Below, piece by piece: positions 36,770-47,212 of a DNA stretch of 64,000 nucleotides. The translations under genes were made by a program, and so were the position numbers. Each line of letters starts with the position of its first letter. Within the stretch, counting starts at the first letter, position 1. The stretch covers positions 1-64,000 of the forward strand of contig LNBX01000026.1 of NCBI GenBank assembly GCA_001567275.1. Direction: 5' to 3'. Below the pieces are notes generated by a model. The model ran no database searches, was not told the origin of the DNA, and worked only from the letters and a program-made list of their open reading frames with translations. The stretch is from Bacteroidetes bacterium OLB10 (lineage in GTDB: Bacteria; Bacteroidota; Bacteroidia; AKYH767-A; OLB10).

Positions 36770-37738
36770 ATGAATCAAAATTTTTCATCAGATGTAGAAG
36801 CTGTTCAGGGTTTAGTGATCAGCTATAGCAAACTTCGCAAAGAAATAGGAAAGGTAATTGTAGGTCAGGATGAAGTAGTTCGTGATGTACTTATTTCTAT
36901 TTTCAGTCGTGGCCACTGTTTGTTGGTAGGTGTTCCCGGTCTTGCAAAAACACTTTTGGTAAATACCATATCGCAGGTACTTGGATTGTCATTCAGCCGC
37001 ATTCAGTTTACTCCCGATCTGATGCCGAGCGATATTACCGGTATTGAAATATTAGATGAAAACCGTCAGTTTAAATTTATCAAAGGCCCTGTGTTTGCCA
37101 ATATCATTTTAGCAGACGAAATAAACCGTACACCTCCTAAAACGCAGGCTGCTCTTCTTGAGGCTATGCAGGAACGTTCCGTCACTGTATCAGGCAAAAG
37201 ATATGCTCTTGATAATCCATTTTTTGTACTGGCAACTCAAAACCCTATTGAACAGGAAGGAACCTACCCCCTGCCGGAAGCACAACTAGACCGATTTATG
37301 TTTAACGTATTTCTTGACTATCCTTCTTTCGAAGAAGAAGTAATGGTGGTGAAAAATACAACAGGAGAAACAACGGGTGTAGCAGAAAAAGTACTGGACG
37401 AAAAAGAAATTATCTACTATCAGCAGTTGATTCGTAAAATCCCTGTTCCGGATAATGTACTGAATTATGCTGTAGGTCTTACTGCCAAAACACGCCCCGG
37501 AGCAAACAACAAAACTGCTGTTGTGAATGATTATATTGCATGGGGTGCAGGACCTCGTGCATCACAATATCTTGTTATTGGGGCCAAATGCCATGCTGCA
37601 ATAAATGGCAAATTCTCACCCGACATAGAGGATGTAAAAGCTGTAGCTGTGCCTATACTTCGTCATCGGCTGGTACGTAACTACAAAGCCGAGGCTGACA
37701 GTGTTCCGATAGAAAAAATTATCACTGAATTGTTATAG
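36770..37738 (+). CDS. MoxR-family AAA+ ATPase
   Basis: A 322-residue MoxR ATPase. Walker A GVPGLAKT (54-61), Walker B IILADE (112-117), sensor LATQNPIEQEGTYPLPEAQLDRF. MoxR proteins act as chaperones, often loading metal or activating a VWA-domain partner. The usual DUF58/VWA partners are not adjacent; an SRPBCC-GyrI protein follows instead. Partner unknown. Confidence 0.92.
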   Translation: MNQNFSSDVEAVQGLVISYSKLRKEIGKVIVGQDEVVRDVLISIFSRGHCLLVGVPGLAKTLLVNTISQVLGLSFSRIQFTPDLMPSDITGIEILDENRQFKFIKGPVFANIILADEINRTPPKTQAALLEAMQERSVTVSGKRYALDNPFFVLATQNPIEQEGTYPLPEAQLDRFMFNVFLDYPSFEEEVMVVKNTTGETTGVAEKVLDEKEIIYYQQLIRKIPVPDNVLNYAVGLTAKTRPGANNKTAVVNDYIAWGAGPRASQYLVIGAKCHAAINGKFSPDIEDVKAVAVPILRHRLVRNYKAEADSVPIEKIITELL

Positions 37739-37814
37739 TCATTTCTTCAGAGGCGAATATTCCCGTAAAAATATTTATTCTGCAATTCTGTAAGTTGCAA
37801 CAACATCAAACAAC

Positions 37815-38826
37815 ATGCTTAAAAAAGTATTTCTTGGATTACTCGTAATCATTCTCCTTCTGGGAATAGGTTCACTGTTTATTTCCAATATACATCACAT
37901 TGAAAGATCAACTTATATAAACGCATCACCCAAGGTGATTTTTAATGAGTTGAATAATTTGAGCAGTTGGGAAAAATGGAATACCTGGCTGCAGATGGAT
38001 ACCACTATGAAAATTTCCTATAACAATATCAAATCAGGTGTAGGTTCTGAAATTCTGTGGTCATCGGCAAATCAGAATGTAGGCAACGGAACCATGACAA
38101 TTACAAAAAGCGAACCCGATAAAACGGTGGAAACAGAATTGAATTTTAATGGCAAGGGAAAAGGAATTAATGGCTTTAAGTTGGAACCTGCCGGTGACAG
38201 CACCAAACTCACTACCTATTTTACGAGTGATATGGGATGGAATCCTGTGTTTAAATATCTTTCATTAATGTCGAAAAAAGCGATGATTGAAATGACAGAT
38301 AATGGACTGAAGTCTATCAAAGATTATATTGAGCAAATGATGCTGAGTGCAACTCCTGATACTAAGATAGATCTTGTGGAAATGAAAGAATCAGTACCTT
38401 ATCTTGCCGTTCATGCAATAGCATCTGCTGATAAGATAAGTGGTATTTTTGAATCTGCCAATAAAACTTTTGAAAGAAGAAATCAGCAAACAAAAACTGG
38501 AAGTGAGTAAAAGCATTTCACCTTTTGCCATTTACTACAAAGCCGCCAACGACACTTTTGAATTTGATGTTTGCATGCCTACCAACGTAGCGGGTAAAAG
38601 CAGTGATGGGATTTTATCATCCAATCTGCGTGCGGGACGTTACATTATGTCGCGCTATTTCGGTCGTTATGAAGATACCATGGCTACTCATTTAGCTATT
38701 CAGCAATATGCAAAAGACAACAAATTAACTATTGACGGGCCGCCTGTGGAAGTGTATGTTACCAATCCTGCTGTTGAAAAGGACGTTTCGAAATGGGAAA
38801 CGGATATTTATTATCCTATACAATAA
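37815..38826 (+). CDS. SRPBCC + GyrI-like effector-binding fusion protein, one frameshift
   Basis: The N-terminal SRPBCC domain (about 25-170) follows a membrane helix (LKKVFLGLLVIILLLGIGSLFI). It is followed by a GyrI-like small-molecule binding domain. The frame breaks at the AAA in GAAAGAAG (38473-38475): one frame ends ...FERRNQQTKTGSE, while the next continues EEISKQKLEVSKSISPFAIYY through GRYEDTMATHLAIQQY to 38826. Dropping one A gives a single protein of about 336 residues, so a sequence indel is likely. SRPBCC-GyrI proteins bind lipids or small ligands; function is unknown. Confidence 0.78.
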
Positions 38827-38930
38827 GCTTATTTTCAGCGAATAATTCATTTAGACATACAAATTCCGGCTGATCAACCTACAAATGCAGGTTTCGTTGG
38901 AATTGTTGAATGAAAAACCCTCCAAATATT

Positions 38931-38959
38931 TTGATAATGAAAGCATTTCACTATCTTTG
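38931..38959 (+). promoter_or_regulatory. Promoter of rpsA
   Basis: TTG at 38931-38933, an 18-nt spacer, and TATCTTTG at 38952-38959 followed by C match the TTG-N19-TAnnTTTG consensus closely. It leaves an 83-nt leader before the rpsA start, where autoregulation of S1 could act. Confidence 0.75.
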
Positions 38960-39042
38960 CACCCCCATTTTAAGGGAGTAGAGATATTTAATAATCAATA
39001 TATAGTCTAACAATTCAACATTCAAAAAAACAAACAAATTAA

Positions 39043-40863
39043 ATGAGTGAAGTAAAACACATTGTCCCATCAGCCGATTTCGACTGGGATAACACCGGTA
39101 AATCTACCGACATTTACAAAACAGAAGACCGTGAGCGTATGGAAGCCATGTACGACCAAACGCTGAACACACTAACCGAACATGAAGTAAAAATGGGTAC
39201 TGTTATCAGTATCACCGACAAAGAAGTTGTCATCAACATCGGATTCAAATCTGATGGTATGGTGCCATTGAATGAATTCCGTCACATGCCCGACCTTAAA
39301 GTGGGCGATGAGGTGGAAGTGTATGTAGAAACCCGTGAAGACAAAAACGGACAGTTAATTCTGTCGCATAAAAAAGCCCGTGCACTTCAATCATGGGAGC
39401 GTGTGAACAAGGCATTGGAAGGCGATGAAATTATTCAGGGTTATGTAAAATGCCGTACAAAAGGAGGATTGATTGTAGATGTATTCGGTATTGAAGCATT
39501 CTTACCCGGTTCACAAATTGATGTTAAACCTATCCGCGACTATGATGTGTTTGTAGGAAAAACAATGGAGTTCAAAGTGGTTAAGATTAACGCTGAATTC
39601 AAAAATGTAGTGGTTTCTCATAAAGTTCTTATTGAAGAAGAACTTGAAAGTCAGAAGTCAGAAATCATGTCTAAACTTGAAAAAGGACAAGTGCTTGAAG
39701 GTACTGTTAAGAACATCACTTCTTATGGAGTGTTTATGGACCTTGGCGGAGTGGACGGATTGCTGCACATCACTGATATTTCATGGGGAAGAATCAATCA
39801 TCCGGAAGAAGTTCTTAAACTGGATGACAAAATCAATGTGGTAATTCTCGACTTTGACGAAGACAAAAAACGTATTGCACTTGGCCTGAAACAACTTACA
39901 CCTCAGCCATGGGAAGCACTTGATGCCAACCTGAAAGTAGGTGATAAAGTAAAAGGCAAAGTAGTTGTACTTACTGACTATGGTGCATTTATTGAAATTA
40001 TTCCCGGTGTTGAAGGACTTATTCACGTATCGGAAATGTCATGGTCACAACATCTGCGCAGCCCACAAGACTTTATGAAAGTAGGTGATGAAATTGAAAC
40101 TGTGATTCTGACACTTGACCGCGAAGAGCGCAAGATGTCATTAGGATTAAAGCAACTGATGCCTGACCCATGGGTGAACATTATGGATAAATATCCTGTT
40201 GGATCTAAGCATACAGCCAAGGTAAGAAGCCTTACCAACTTCGGTGTCTTTGTAGAACTTGAAGAAGGAATTGACGGATTGATTCATATCTCAGATTTGA
40301 GTTGGTCTAAGAAAATAAAACATCCTGCAGAGTTTACCAAGGTAGGTGAGAATATTGAAGTGGTAGTACTTGAAGTAGATACTGAACACCGCAGACTTAG
40401 CTTAGGACATAAACAACTTGAAGATAATCCATGGGATGCTTATGAAACCATCTTCAAAGTAGATTCTGTTCATCAGGGTGTTGTAGGAAAAGTGACTGAC
40501 AAAGGGGCTGTAATAAATTTCACAACTTATGGTGTTGAAGGTTTTGCACCTTACCGTCATCTGATGAAAGAAAACGGTACTCCTGCTAAAACAGATGAAA
40601 CACTTGACTTCAAAGTAATCGAGTTCAGTAAAGAGAACAAGAAGCTGGTAGTATCTCATACCCGCCTGTTTGAAGAAGCAAAAGCTTCTGAAAAACAAGC
40701 TCGCGAAAACGAACGTTCACGCGAAGAGAGCGAAGCTTCACGCAATGTGAAAAAGATCAAAGATTCTCAGGAGAAAACTACACTCGGTGACCTGAGTGTA
40801 CTGTCGGCTCTGAAAGATGAAATGATTAATTCAGAGAAAAAAGATGACCAGGATTCCAAATAA
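39043..40863 (+). CDS. rpsA: 30S ribosomal protein S1
   Basis: A 606-residue S1 with about six S1 (OB-fold) repeats. They are visible as recurrent GxV..I....V..D.G...G..P motifs, including GTVISITDKEVVINIGFKSDGMVP, EGTVKNITSYGVFMDLGG, GKVVVLTDYGAFIEI and AKVRSLTNFGVFVEL. It binds mRNA and helps initiation, of special value in a phylum with few Shine-Dalgarno signals. A charged, low-complexity C-terminal tail (about 545-606) closes it. A consensus promoter precedes and a rho-independent terminator follows. Confidence 0.96.
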   Translation: MSEVKHIVPSADFDWDNTGKSTDIYKTEDRERMEAMYDQTLNTLTEHEVKMGTVISITDKEVVINIGFKSDGMVPLNEFRHMPDLKVGDEVEVYVETREDKNGQLILSHKKARALQSWERVNKALEGDEIIQGYVKCRTKGGLIVDVFGIEAFLPGSQIDVKPIRDYDVFVGKTMEFKVVKINAEFKNVVVSHKVLIEEELESQKSEIMSKLEKGQVLEGTVKNITSYGVFMDLGGVDGLLHITDISWGRINHPEEVLKLDDKINVVILDFDEDKKRIALGLKQLTPQPWEALDANLKVGDKVKGKVVVLTDYGAFIEIIPGVEGLIHVSEMSWSQHLRSPQDFMKVGDEIETVILTLDREERKMSLGLKQLMPDPWVNIMDKYPVGSKHTAKVRSLTNFGVFVELEEGIDGLIHISDLSWSKKIKHPAEFTKVGENIEVVVLEVDTEHRRLSLGHKQLEDNPWDAYETIFKVDSVHQGVVGKVTDKGAVINFTTYGVEGFAPYRHLMKENGTPAKTDETLDFKVIEFSKENKKLVVSHTRLFEEAKASEKQARENERSREESEASRNVKKIKDSQEKTTLGDLSVLSALKDEMINSEKKDDQDSK

Positions 40864-40888
40864 TCCGGTTGCAGAATAACAAAAAAAG

Positions 40889-40916
40889 ACCGCCTTCAAC
40901 AGAGGCGGTTTTTTTA
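40889..40916 (+). terminator. Rho-independent terminator after rpsA
   Basis: ACCGCCT, loop TCAACAG, AGGCGGT gives a 7-bp GC-rich stem followed directly by a run of Ts, 26 nt after the rpsA stop. Confidence 0.88.
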
Positions 40917-40980
40917 TTCAATCAGATTTTCAATATAAAAGAAGATTTTTCGTTTTAATCAAGACTGTTATTTTTGTTGC

Positions 40981-42465
40981 ATGACCACTAAGTACTTTTT
41001 CGGGCTGTTGCTGATAATTTATATGGCAGTTTCAGTTTCCTGCCGCAAAGACAATCTGCTTACAGATGCTTCAGCAAAGCTTGATTTTTCTGAAGATACC
41101 ATCATGTTTGATACCGTGTTTGCCAGCATAGGCAGTACAACACAATACCTGATGTTATACAACAACCACAACAGACCGATAAATATTTCCAGTATTAAAC
41201 TTGCAGGTGGTTCGGCATCCTCATTCAGAATAAATGTGGACGGACACTCAGGTAATGAATTTAAGGATATTGAAATCAGAGCCAAGGACAGCCTGTGGGT
41301 GTTTATTGAAGTAACTATTGACCCCAACAGTAGTCTCACACCTTATTTGGTTACAGACTCCATCGTATTTGAAACAAACGGAAATGTGCAGGATGTTAAT
41401 CTGGTTGCCTATGGAAAGAATGCACATTTTATCACACCAAAATATGCAATTACTTTTTCAGATGGGAGTGGGCTCCCCTACTCTATCATTGGTGACGGAG
41501 AACCATGTGGAACCATTGTTGAATGGGATAGTCTGATGCCTTATGTGGTGTATGGTTATGCAGTAGTTGACAGCTGCATTACTTTACGCATTAAAGAAGG
41601 CACAAAAATTTATTTCTACAACAATTCAGGATTGTGGGTTTATCGTTTCGGCAATCTGCATGTTGAAGGCAGCAAAGAACATCCGGTAGAATTTGGAGGT
41701 ACACGTCTTGAAAACAGTTATTCAGAAGTACCTAACCAGTGGGACAGAATATGGATTAACGAAGGCGGAGTAAATGTGATTGATCACGCCCTTATCAAAA
41801 ATGCATTTTTCGGAATACAGGCCGAAGACGTAACCCTTGACGGAGTGATTGGTGATGTACCCACACAGCTGACAGTAAGTAATACCAATATCAGAAATAT
41901 GTCCATTGGTTTGTTGGCACGAAGCTTTAATATTTCCATGTATAACACACTTATCAGCGATTGCAAAAGCTATTGTGCTGCATTTACACAGGGAGGAAGT
42001 TACACGCTCAAACAAAATACGTTTGCTAATTACTGGCGCTACTCACAGCGCAGCACACCTGCATTCTTTATGAATGATTTTGTGCCAACACAAAATGGCA
42101 ATCAACATATTCCTCTTAACATAGAAACTGATAACTGTATTATCTACGGTAATATTGACAATGAAATTGAAAAAGATTTGGTGGACAGCACTGCCGACAC
42201 TTATGCATTCAGATATTGTTTGTTGAAAGTTGATGATAAAGTTACTCCTGTAAGTGTAATTCCCGGTTTTTTCAATATTCTTAAAAACCAGAATCCAGAG
42301 TTTGAAGATGTAAACAAGTACGACTATCATCTCAAAGACATTTCGCCATGTATTGATGCCGGTGATGCCGGTTTACTCAACTTCCCTCAGTTAAATTTTG
42401 ATCTGGATGGCAATGCACGTCCGCAGGGTGTGGCTCCCGATTTAGGAGCGTATGAGAAGAAGTAA
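40981..42465 (+). CDS. Right-handed beta-helix lipoprotein (choice-of-anchor Q type)
   Basis: A 494-residue lipoprotein. Signal sequence MTTKYFFGLLLIIYMAVSVSC has a lipobox ending at Cys21. The middle (about 150-400) is a pectate-lyase-like repeat region with short beta-strand rungs (for example VNVIDHALIKNAFFGIQAEDV). The C-terminus DGNARPQGVAPDLGAYE is the conserved ending of the choice-of-anchor Q group. No catalytic residues are recognisable. Probably a surface or periplasmic carbohydrate-binding or adhesion protein. A TAnnTTTG-like box (TATTTTTG, 40969-40976) ends 4 nt before the ATG, hinting at a leaderless transcript. Confidence 0.8.
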   Translation: MTTKYFFGLLLIIYMAVSVSCRKDNLLTDASAKLDFSEDTIMFDTVFASIGSTTQYLMLYNNHNRPINISSIKLAGGSASSFRINVDGHSGNEFKDIEIRAKDSLWVFIEVTIDPNSSLTPYLVTDSIVFETNGNVQDVNLVAYGKNAHFITPKYAITFSDGSGLPYSIIGDGEPCGTIVEWDSLMPYVVYGYAVVDSCITLRIKEGTKIYFYNNSGLWVYRFGNLHVEGSKEHPVEFGGTRLENSYSEVPNQWDRIWINEGGVNVIDHALIKNAFFGIQAEDVTLDGVIGDVPTQLTVSNTNIRNMSIGLLARSFNISMYNTLISDCKSYCAAFTQGGSYTLKQNTFANYWRYSQRSTPAFFMNDFVPTQNGNQHIPLNIETDNCIIYGNIDNEIEKDLVDSTADTYAFRYCLLKVDDKVTPVSVIPGFFNILKNQNPEFEDVNKYDYHLKDISPCIDAGDAGLLNFPQLNFDLDGNARPQGVAPDLGAYEKK

Positions 42466-42522
42466 TAAATGCTGTCACAGGCAAAGACACGATGTCTGGT
42501 TAACATTAGTCTATTATTGATT

Positions 42523-43098
42523 TCATTCCTTCATCTGTTTCTCAATTCGTGTGTCGGGTACCAACCAGATGACAGCTACTGAAAAATAGCAGATGACACT
42601 GATGAGAGGTTGATAGAAGGAACAGACAATTCCTGCTAAATACAATATCCATGATAAATTTTCTTTGGTGGTATTATGCAGGGCTTTGCCAAGTTTTGAT
42701 GCTTTACCTTCGCTTTTTATGGCTGCATACTCAAGAATAAAAAAAGCAATGGCGCACAGAAGTAAATTGCAACCATACAAAGTAGTAGGATTGCGGTCAA
42801 AATGATGTTCACCCATCCATGCAGTTGTTAGCGGAATTAATGACATGGCAAACAGCAAACCCATGTTTGCCCACAGTATCTTCCCGTTTACTCTTTCAAT
42901 AACATGAAATAAATGATGATGATTATTCCAGTAAATACCTACGTAAATAAAGCTAAGTATGTAGGACATGAATTTGGGGATTAAAGGTTCTAAGCCGGCA
43001 AAATCTGCTTCTTCCGGAACTTTCAGTTCCAAAACCATTATGGTTATGATGATTGCAATTACTCCATCACTGAAAGCCTCTAACCTACTAGTTTTCAT
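42523..43098 (-). CDS. TMEM175-family potassium channel-like membrane protein
   Basis: A 191-residue protein with about six membrane helices. The first helix carries the FSDG motif (9-12) in RLEAFSDGVIAIIITIMVLELK, the hallmark of TMEM175/DUF1211 channels, in which the pore helix residues gate potassium. Bacterial TMEM175 proteins are K+ channels. It lies upstream of a TerC gene on the same strand. Start MKTSRLEAFSDG agrees with family length. Confidence 0.9.
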   Translation of the reverse strand: MKTSRLEAFSDGVIAIIITIMVLELKVPEEADFAGLEPLIPKFMSYILSFIYVGIYWNNHHHLFHVIERVNGKILWANMGLLFAMSLIPLTTAWMGEHHFDRNPTTLYGCNLLLCAIAFFILEYAAIKSEGKASKLGKALHNTTKENLSWILYLAGIVCSFYQPLISVICYFSVAVIWLVPDTRIEKQMKE

Positions 43099-43164
43099 AA
43101 GTTCAACTTTAAATTTTTAATCTAAAATATTCAATAATAAAAAATACTCTGTTAGTTCTGAAAT

Positions 43165-44142
43165 TTATTTTTCTCCCTGAGCGGCATCATCAAAACTTAC
43201 TATTTCGGGTTCTTGTTTTTTAAGTACTGACGCAAGCATACCAACTGCCAGTGACAGTACTATTACTCCTAACGATAACCAGTCGGGAATATCAACATGA
43301 TGTGCAAGCAGCATCTTCGTACCCACGAATGCCAGAATAACAATCAAACTATAACTGATATATCTGAATTTATCAAGCATACCTACAATCAGGAAGAACA
43401 TGGAACGTAAACCCATCACCGCTAAGATATTTGAACTGAAAATGATAAACGGATCGGCTGTTATTGCAAAAATTGCCGGAATACTGTCTAATGCAAAAAC
43501 TATATCGGTAAGTTCAATAATAATTAATGCCACAAACAGTGGTGTTGCAAATTTTATTCTTCCTTTTTTTACAAAAAATCTGTCTTCATACAGTGTATTC
43601 GAAACCGGATATACTTTTTTTATCCATTTATAAATTTTAGATTTTTTGGGATTCTTTGGTTTGTCATGGCTAATCAGCATTCTGATTGCTGTAAAAATCA
43701 GAAACACTCCGAAAACATAAATAATCCAACTGAACTTGTTGATGAGTGCCACACCGAAAACAATCATCACTGCTCTGAAAACTATAGCACCCAATACACC
43801 ATAAAACAAAACTTCATGCTGATATTTTTTAGGAATGGCAAAGGATGAAAAAATTAGTGCAATTAAAAAGATGTTATCAACGCTTAATGAGAGTTCTATC
43901 AGGTAACCGGTAACATATTTGATTACAGCATTAGTTGGAGTCAGTTTGGTTGGATTCTCTATCCAGTTATTCTGAAAAGCCAGATAAATTATTCCTGAAA
44001 ACAGTACAGCAATTGTTACCCAAACACCTGTCCAAATGGCAGCCTCCTTTGTTTTTATAACGTGTGGAGAACGGTTGAAAATGCCCAGATCTAAAACTAA
44101 TGCTATAATGATTAATGCAATAAATGCAATCCAAAGAATCAT
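43165..44142 (-). CDS. TerC-family membrane protein (metal/ion export)
   Basis: A 325-residue membrane protein with about nine helices. It has the TerC family signatures ELSLSVDNIFLIALIF (the acidic motif) and IELTDIVFALDSIPAIFAIT. TerC/Alx proteins are linked to tellurite resistance and to manganese export under alkaline stress. It is on the same strand as TMEM175, a porin and DUF808, forming an ion-related block. Metal specificity is not readable. Confidence 0.92.
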   Translation of the reverse strand: MILWIAFIALIIIALVLDLGIFNRSPHVIKTKEAAIWTGVWVTIAVLFSGIIYLAFQNNWIENPTKLTPTNAVIKYVTGYLIELSLSVDNIFLIALIFSSFAIPKKYQHEVLFYGVLGAIVFRAVMIVFGVALINKFSWIIYVFGVFLIFTAIRMLISHDKPKNPKKSKIYKWIKKVYPVSNTLYEDRFFVKKGRIKFATPLFVALIIIELTDIVFALDSIPAIFAITADPFIIFSSNILAVMGLRSMFFLIVGMLDKFRYISYSLIVILAFVGTKMLLAHHVDIPDWLSLGVIVLSLAVGMLASVLKKQEPEIVSFDDAAQGEK

Positions 44143-44245
44143 ACTGTAAAATTCTGAAAGTTGTTATTAAATGCTGCAGGAATTATTTTAATACTTAATA
44201 CCTCAGCAAAAATCAGTAATTTCAGCATATAACCTTGATGAGTTG

Positions 44246-45497
44246 TCAAAATTTATATTGCAACCGAAGTGTAAATACATTGTCCGAAATATCTTTTTCA
44301 TATCCGGTAAGGTTCGCGGATTTTTCATTTAAAATCCAGTCATAATATCCTGTTAACCTTAATCCGTTTTTCAATTGCCATAGCAAGCCTGAGCCAAAAG
44401 TTTTATAAGCCACATCTGCTTTTGTAGTTCCTCCTGAACCTAATTCATTCTTCTCAACCTTTATGTTAGGATCATAACAGTCGTATTTGGCAATGAATGA
44501 TACATTACTCCCTCCTAACTCCTGTACAAATGTGATATAGCCCCCGGTGAAATTTCTTATATAAGTATCCTCATCAGGCAAGGACGTATAGTCAGGACTT
44601 TCAGTTGAGTTTATTCCTCCGGGTTGCGAGCCAAAAATATACTCACCATAAATCTGTGATGCACCCCAATTGGTTTTAAACAACACTTGTAAATCTGCTC
44701 CAAAATATCTCCTCAGAGCATAATCTCCGACATTTTTAATATTACTGTTCAATATAAAAGAATTATTCTCCATGCTATAGACATTGGCATTGCCCTGATA
44801 AACACCTCCGGAATAATAAGAAAATCCACCTCCCAAATTCAACTTGCTGCTCAACTGATTGTGATATGTAAGATGAGCAATAAAATCTTTGTGATTGTCT
44901 AACTCCATATTGGTAGCGTTGCCACCTATTACTCCAAGTTCCAATTTAAAATTTTTCCACATTGAGCTATCAGGTCCTTCTAAAGTCAACATGGCACCAA
45001 TATCGCGCTCATCAGGAAAAAGAGTTGTGATAACTTTTGCTCTTTCAGGAGATGCTCTCCTTGAAGATGAATAAGAAACTTCGTAACCAAAAGGTAAATT
45101 GAAAATTCCGGCATTCAAACTAAAGATACCCTTCCATGGGTCTTTCAGTGAAATGTAAACATCCTTAATTCTGAATCCTTTTTCAGTTACATCAACCTGA
45201 AACACCCCTTCAACAATTCCTTTTTCATATTGCATTTTTATTCTACCTCTTCTTATACCTATACGATTGAAATTTTTATTATTATCAGTATTACTTCCTC
45301 CTACTTTCAGTGTTGCATATCTCTCTCCGTACTGATATTGTGTTTGAATATAACCTGAAAACCGGAGAGGATTACTACTGATGTTTTTGTTAATAGAAGA
45401 GTCTTTTTTCAGCTTTTGATTCAGACATCTGCTGCTGACCAAAAGTTGCATCTGCACTGAGTATAAAAACTAAAACTGCAAAGAATATTCGTTTCAT
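44246..45497 (-). CDS. Phosphate-selective porin OprO/OprP-like outer-membrane protein, frameshifted
   Basis: The signal peptide MKRIFFAVLVFILSADATFG starts at 45497 in one frame and leads to QQQMSESKAEK. The barrel follows in another frame from about 45400 (DSSINKNISSNPLRFSGYIQTQYQYG ...). Removing one base from the six-T run at 45404-45409 on the plus strand joins them into about 416 residues. The sequence RRGRIKMQYEKGIVEGVFQVDV and the alternating strands ending in ...LRLQYKF fit OprO/P-like porins. Substrate is unknown; anions are one possibility. Confidence 0.78.
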
Positions 45498-45510
45498 CCT
45501 GTGAAAAGAT

Positions 45511-46251
45511 TCAGTTAAACAGATAAGATATTCCAAAGGTGCCAAAATAACGATTTTCTTTTGCAAATACTGATCGTCCGCCTGCAATATCTACCTGCAA
45601 CAATGGATGTATTAAATATAAAACTCCTACATCTATGTTATGCTCTTTTTCATCCTCGCTCAATGTTGAAAAATATTCTATAAATACAGCCCACTTTTCA
45701 TCAGGCGAATATCCAAGATTAAGACTTAAATCAAGATTCCTGAACTCGTCTGACACACCTGCATTGTAGCTCAGTGTAAATTTTTGTGAAAGTTCGTTTT
45801 CAAAAGCCAGTTTCAGTGAATAAGGCCACTGTTCCGAATGATAATCGTTACTTGCAAGCTGACCGAATGATAAGTCACCAACGAAAGTAATTGCCGGCAA
45901 AACTTTGTGCTGACGAATAATTTTTTGTTTAACACTTAGTGTCAAAGGTTGCAATCCTTGCAGATGATTTTCTTTTCCTGCGTCAGCAATCAAGCGTACT
46001 TCAGTAGAATTGGTCAACCCATATCGCAGCATCAGATTATTGACAACCGTTTTCTCTGCAAATGTCAATCCTTCTTCTATCTGAAATTTTCTGAAAGGAA
46101 CTGTTTCAACACCATCACTTTGGTCAGGACGGTCGGTACTGATGGTTACTTCCTGTGCTTTTCCGGAAAAAGTTATCAGCAACAGAAAAAAAATGATGAA
46201 TGATTGATACCACCTGAGAGCATCTGTCCTGAGTTTGATTACTACGCTCAT
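45511..46251 (-). CDS. Outer-membrane transporter-like beta-barrel protein
   Basis: A 246-residue protein with signal-like N-terminus (SFIIFFLLLITFSGKAQ) and beta-strand-rich remainder: RPDQSDGVETVPFRKFQIEEGLTF, SLNLGYSPDEKWAVFIEYF, and a C-terminus GTFGISYLFN closing in a barrel strand. It resembles the Phenol_MetA_deg/transporter family of outer-membrane proteins, whose function is not established. It starts within an ATGA overlap with DUF808, so the two are coupled. Confidence 0.65.
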   Translation of the reverse strand: MSVVIKLRTDALRWYQSFIIFFLLLITFSGKAQEVTISTDRPDQSDGVETVPFRKFQIEEGLTFAEKTVVNNLMLRYGLTNSTEVRLIADAGKENHLQGLQPLTLSVKQKIIRQHKVLPAITFVGDLSFGQLASNDYHSEQWPYSLKLAFENELSQKFTLSYNAGVSDEFRNLDLSLNLGYSPDEKWAVFIEYFSTLSEDEKEHNIDVGVLYLIHPLLQVDIAGGRSVFAKENRYFGTFGISYLFN

Positions 46252-47129
46252 CCTCCCTTGATTGCAGAAAATATTTTCTTACCTGAAGCCACTAATGCGA
46301 ATATAATCAAACCAACTACAATACCAATGATGATACTTGAAAATATTTCGGGTATTTTTTCAAATAAGTGATGCAGAAAACTTACATTATGCAGAAATAA
46401 CCCTCCTGCTACCATCAGTAAGGCTATGGTACCAATTACACTCAGCATTTTTATGATAACAGGTAATGAGTTAACCAACAGGCGACCCACAGCTCCTGCA
46501 AAACCTTTTCCATCACTTCGTTTAATAAGTTTAAATCCGGCATCATCCATCCGAACAATAAGTGCAACAATCCCATAAACACCTACTGTGGCAATAATTG
46601 CAACTGCTGACACAGTTGCTATCCGCAACCACAACTCCGCGTTGAGCACAGTACTTAATGCAATGATGACAATTTCCAGAGAGAGAATGAAATCTGTTTT
46701 TATGGCATCTTTAATTTTCTTTTTCTCCTGTTCAACATTCTCTACTCCTGAATCTGCAATATTTTCAATGTGCTTGTCGGGTGCATCATGATTTCTATGA
46801 AATAAATATTCAATAATTTTTTCAACCCCTTCATAAGCAAGATAAGCACCTCCTACCATTAAAATAATGATGATGGCTATAGGAAGATAAACATTGAGCA
46901 AAAATACCAGCGGAATGATGATGACTTTATTCAGAAAAGATCCCTTGGTTATTTCCCATAATACAGGCAATTCTCTGGATGAAATAAAACCTGTAGATTT
47001 TTCAGCGTTAACAGCAAGGTCATCACCCAATATACCGGCAGTTTTTTGCGAAGCTACTTTTGTAGCCATCGCCATATCATCCATCAATGCGCTGATATCG
47101 TCCAATAAAGCAAAAAAACCTGAAGCCAT
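46248..47129 (-). CDS. DUF808 (YedI-like) inner-membrane protein
   Basis: A 293-residue protein with about eight membrane helices. The N-terminus MASGFFALLDDISALMDDMAMATKVASQKTAGILGDDLAVNA is the conserved opening of the DUF808 family, and SRELPVLWEITKGSFLNK is also typical. No function is established for it; it sits in an ion-transport-flavoured block. Its stop codon overlaps the start of the following barrel gene by 4 nt (ATGA). Confidence 0.92.
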   Translation of the reverse strand: MASGFFALLDDISALMDDMAMATKVASQKTAGILGDDLAVNAEKSTGFISSRELPVLWEITKGSFLNKVIIIPLVFLLNVYLPIAIIIILMVGGAYLAYEGVEKIIEYLFHRNHDAPDKHIENIADSGVENVEQEKKKIKDAIKTDFILSLEIVIIALSTVLNAELWLRIATVSAVAIIATVGVYGIVALIVRMDDAGFKLIKRSDGKGFAGAVGRLLVNSLPVIIKMLSVIGTIALLMVAGGLFLHNVSFLHHLFEKIPEIFSSIIIGIVVGLIIFALVASGKKIFSAIKGG

Positions 47130-47212
47130 AATTTAATTATCAGGTGGCAAATTTATTCAAAAGTGCTTTGTTACATTGCCATCTTTTCAGATTTCTGACT
47201 ACGAAAATTTAA

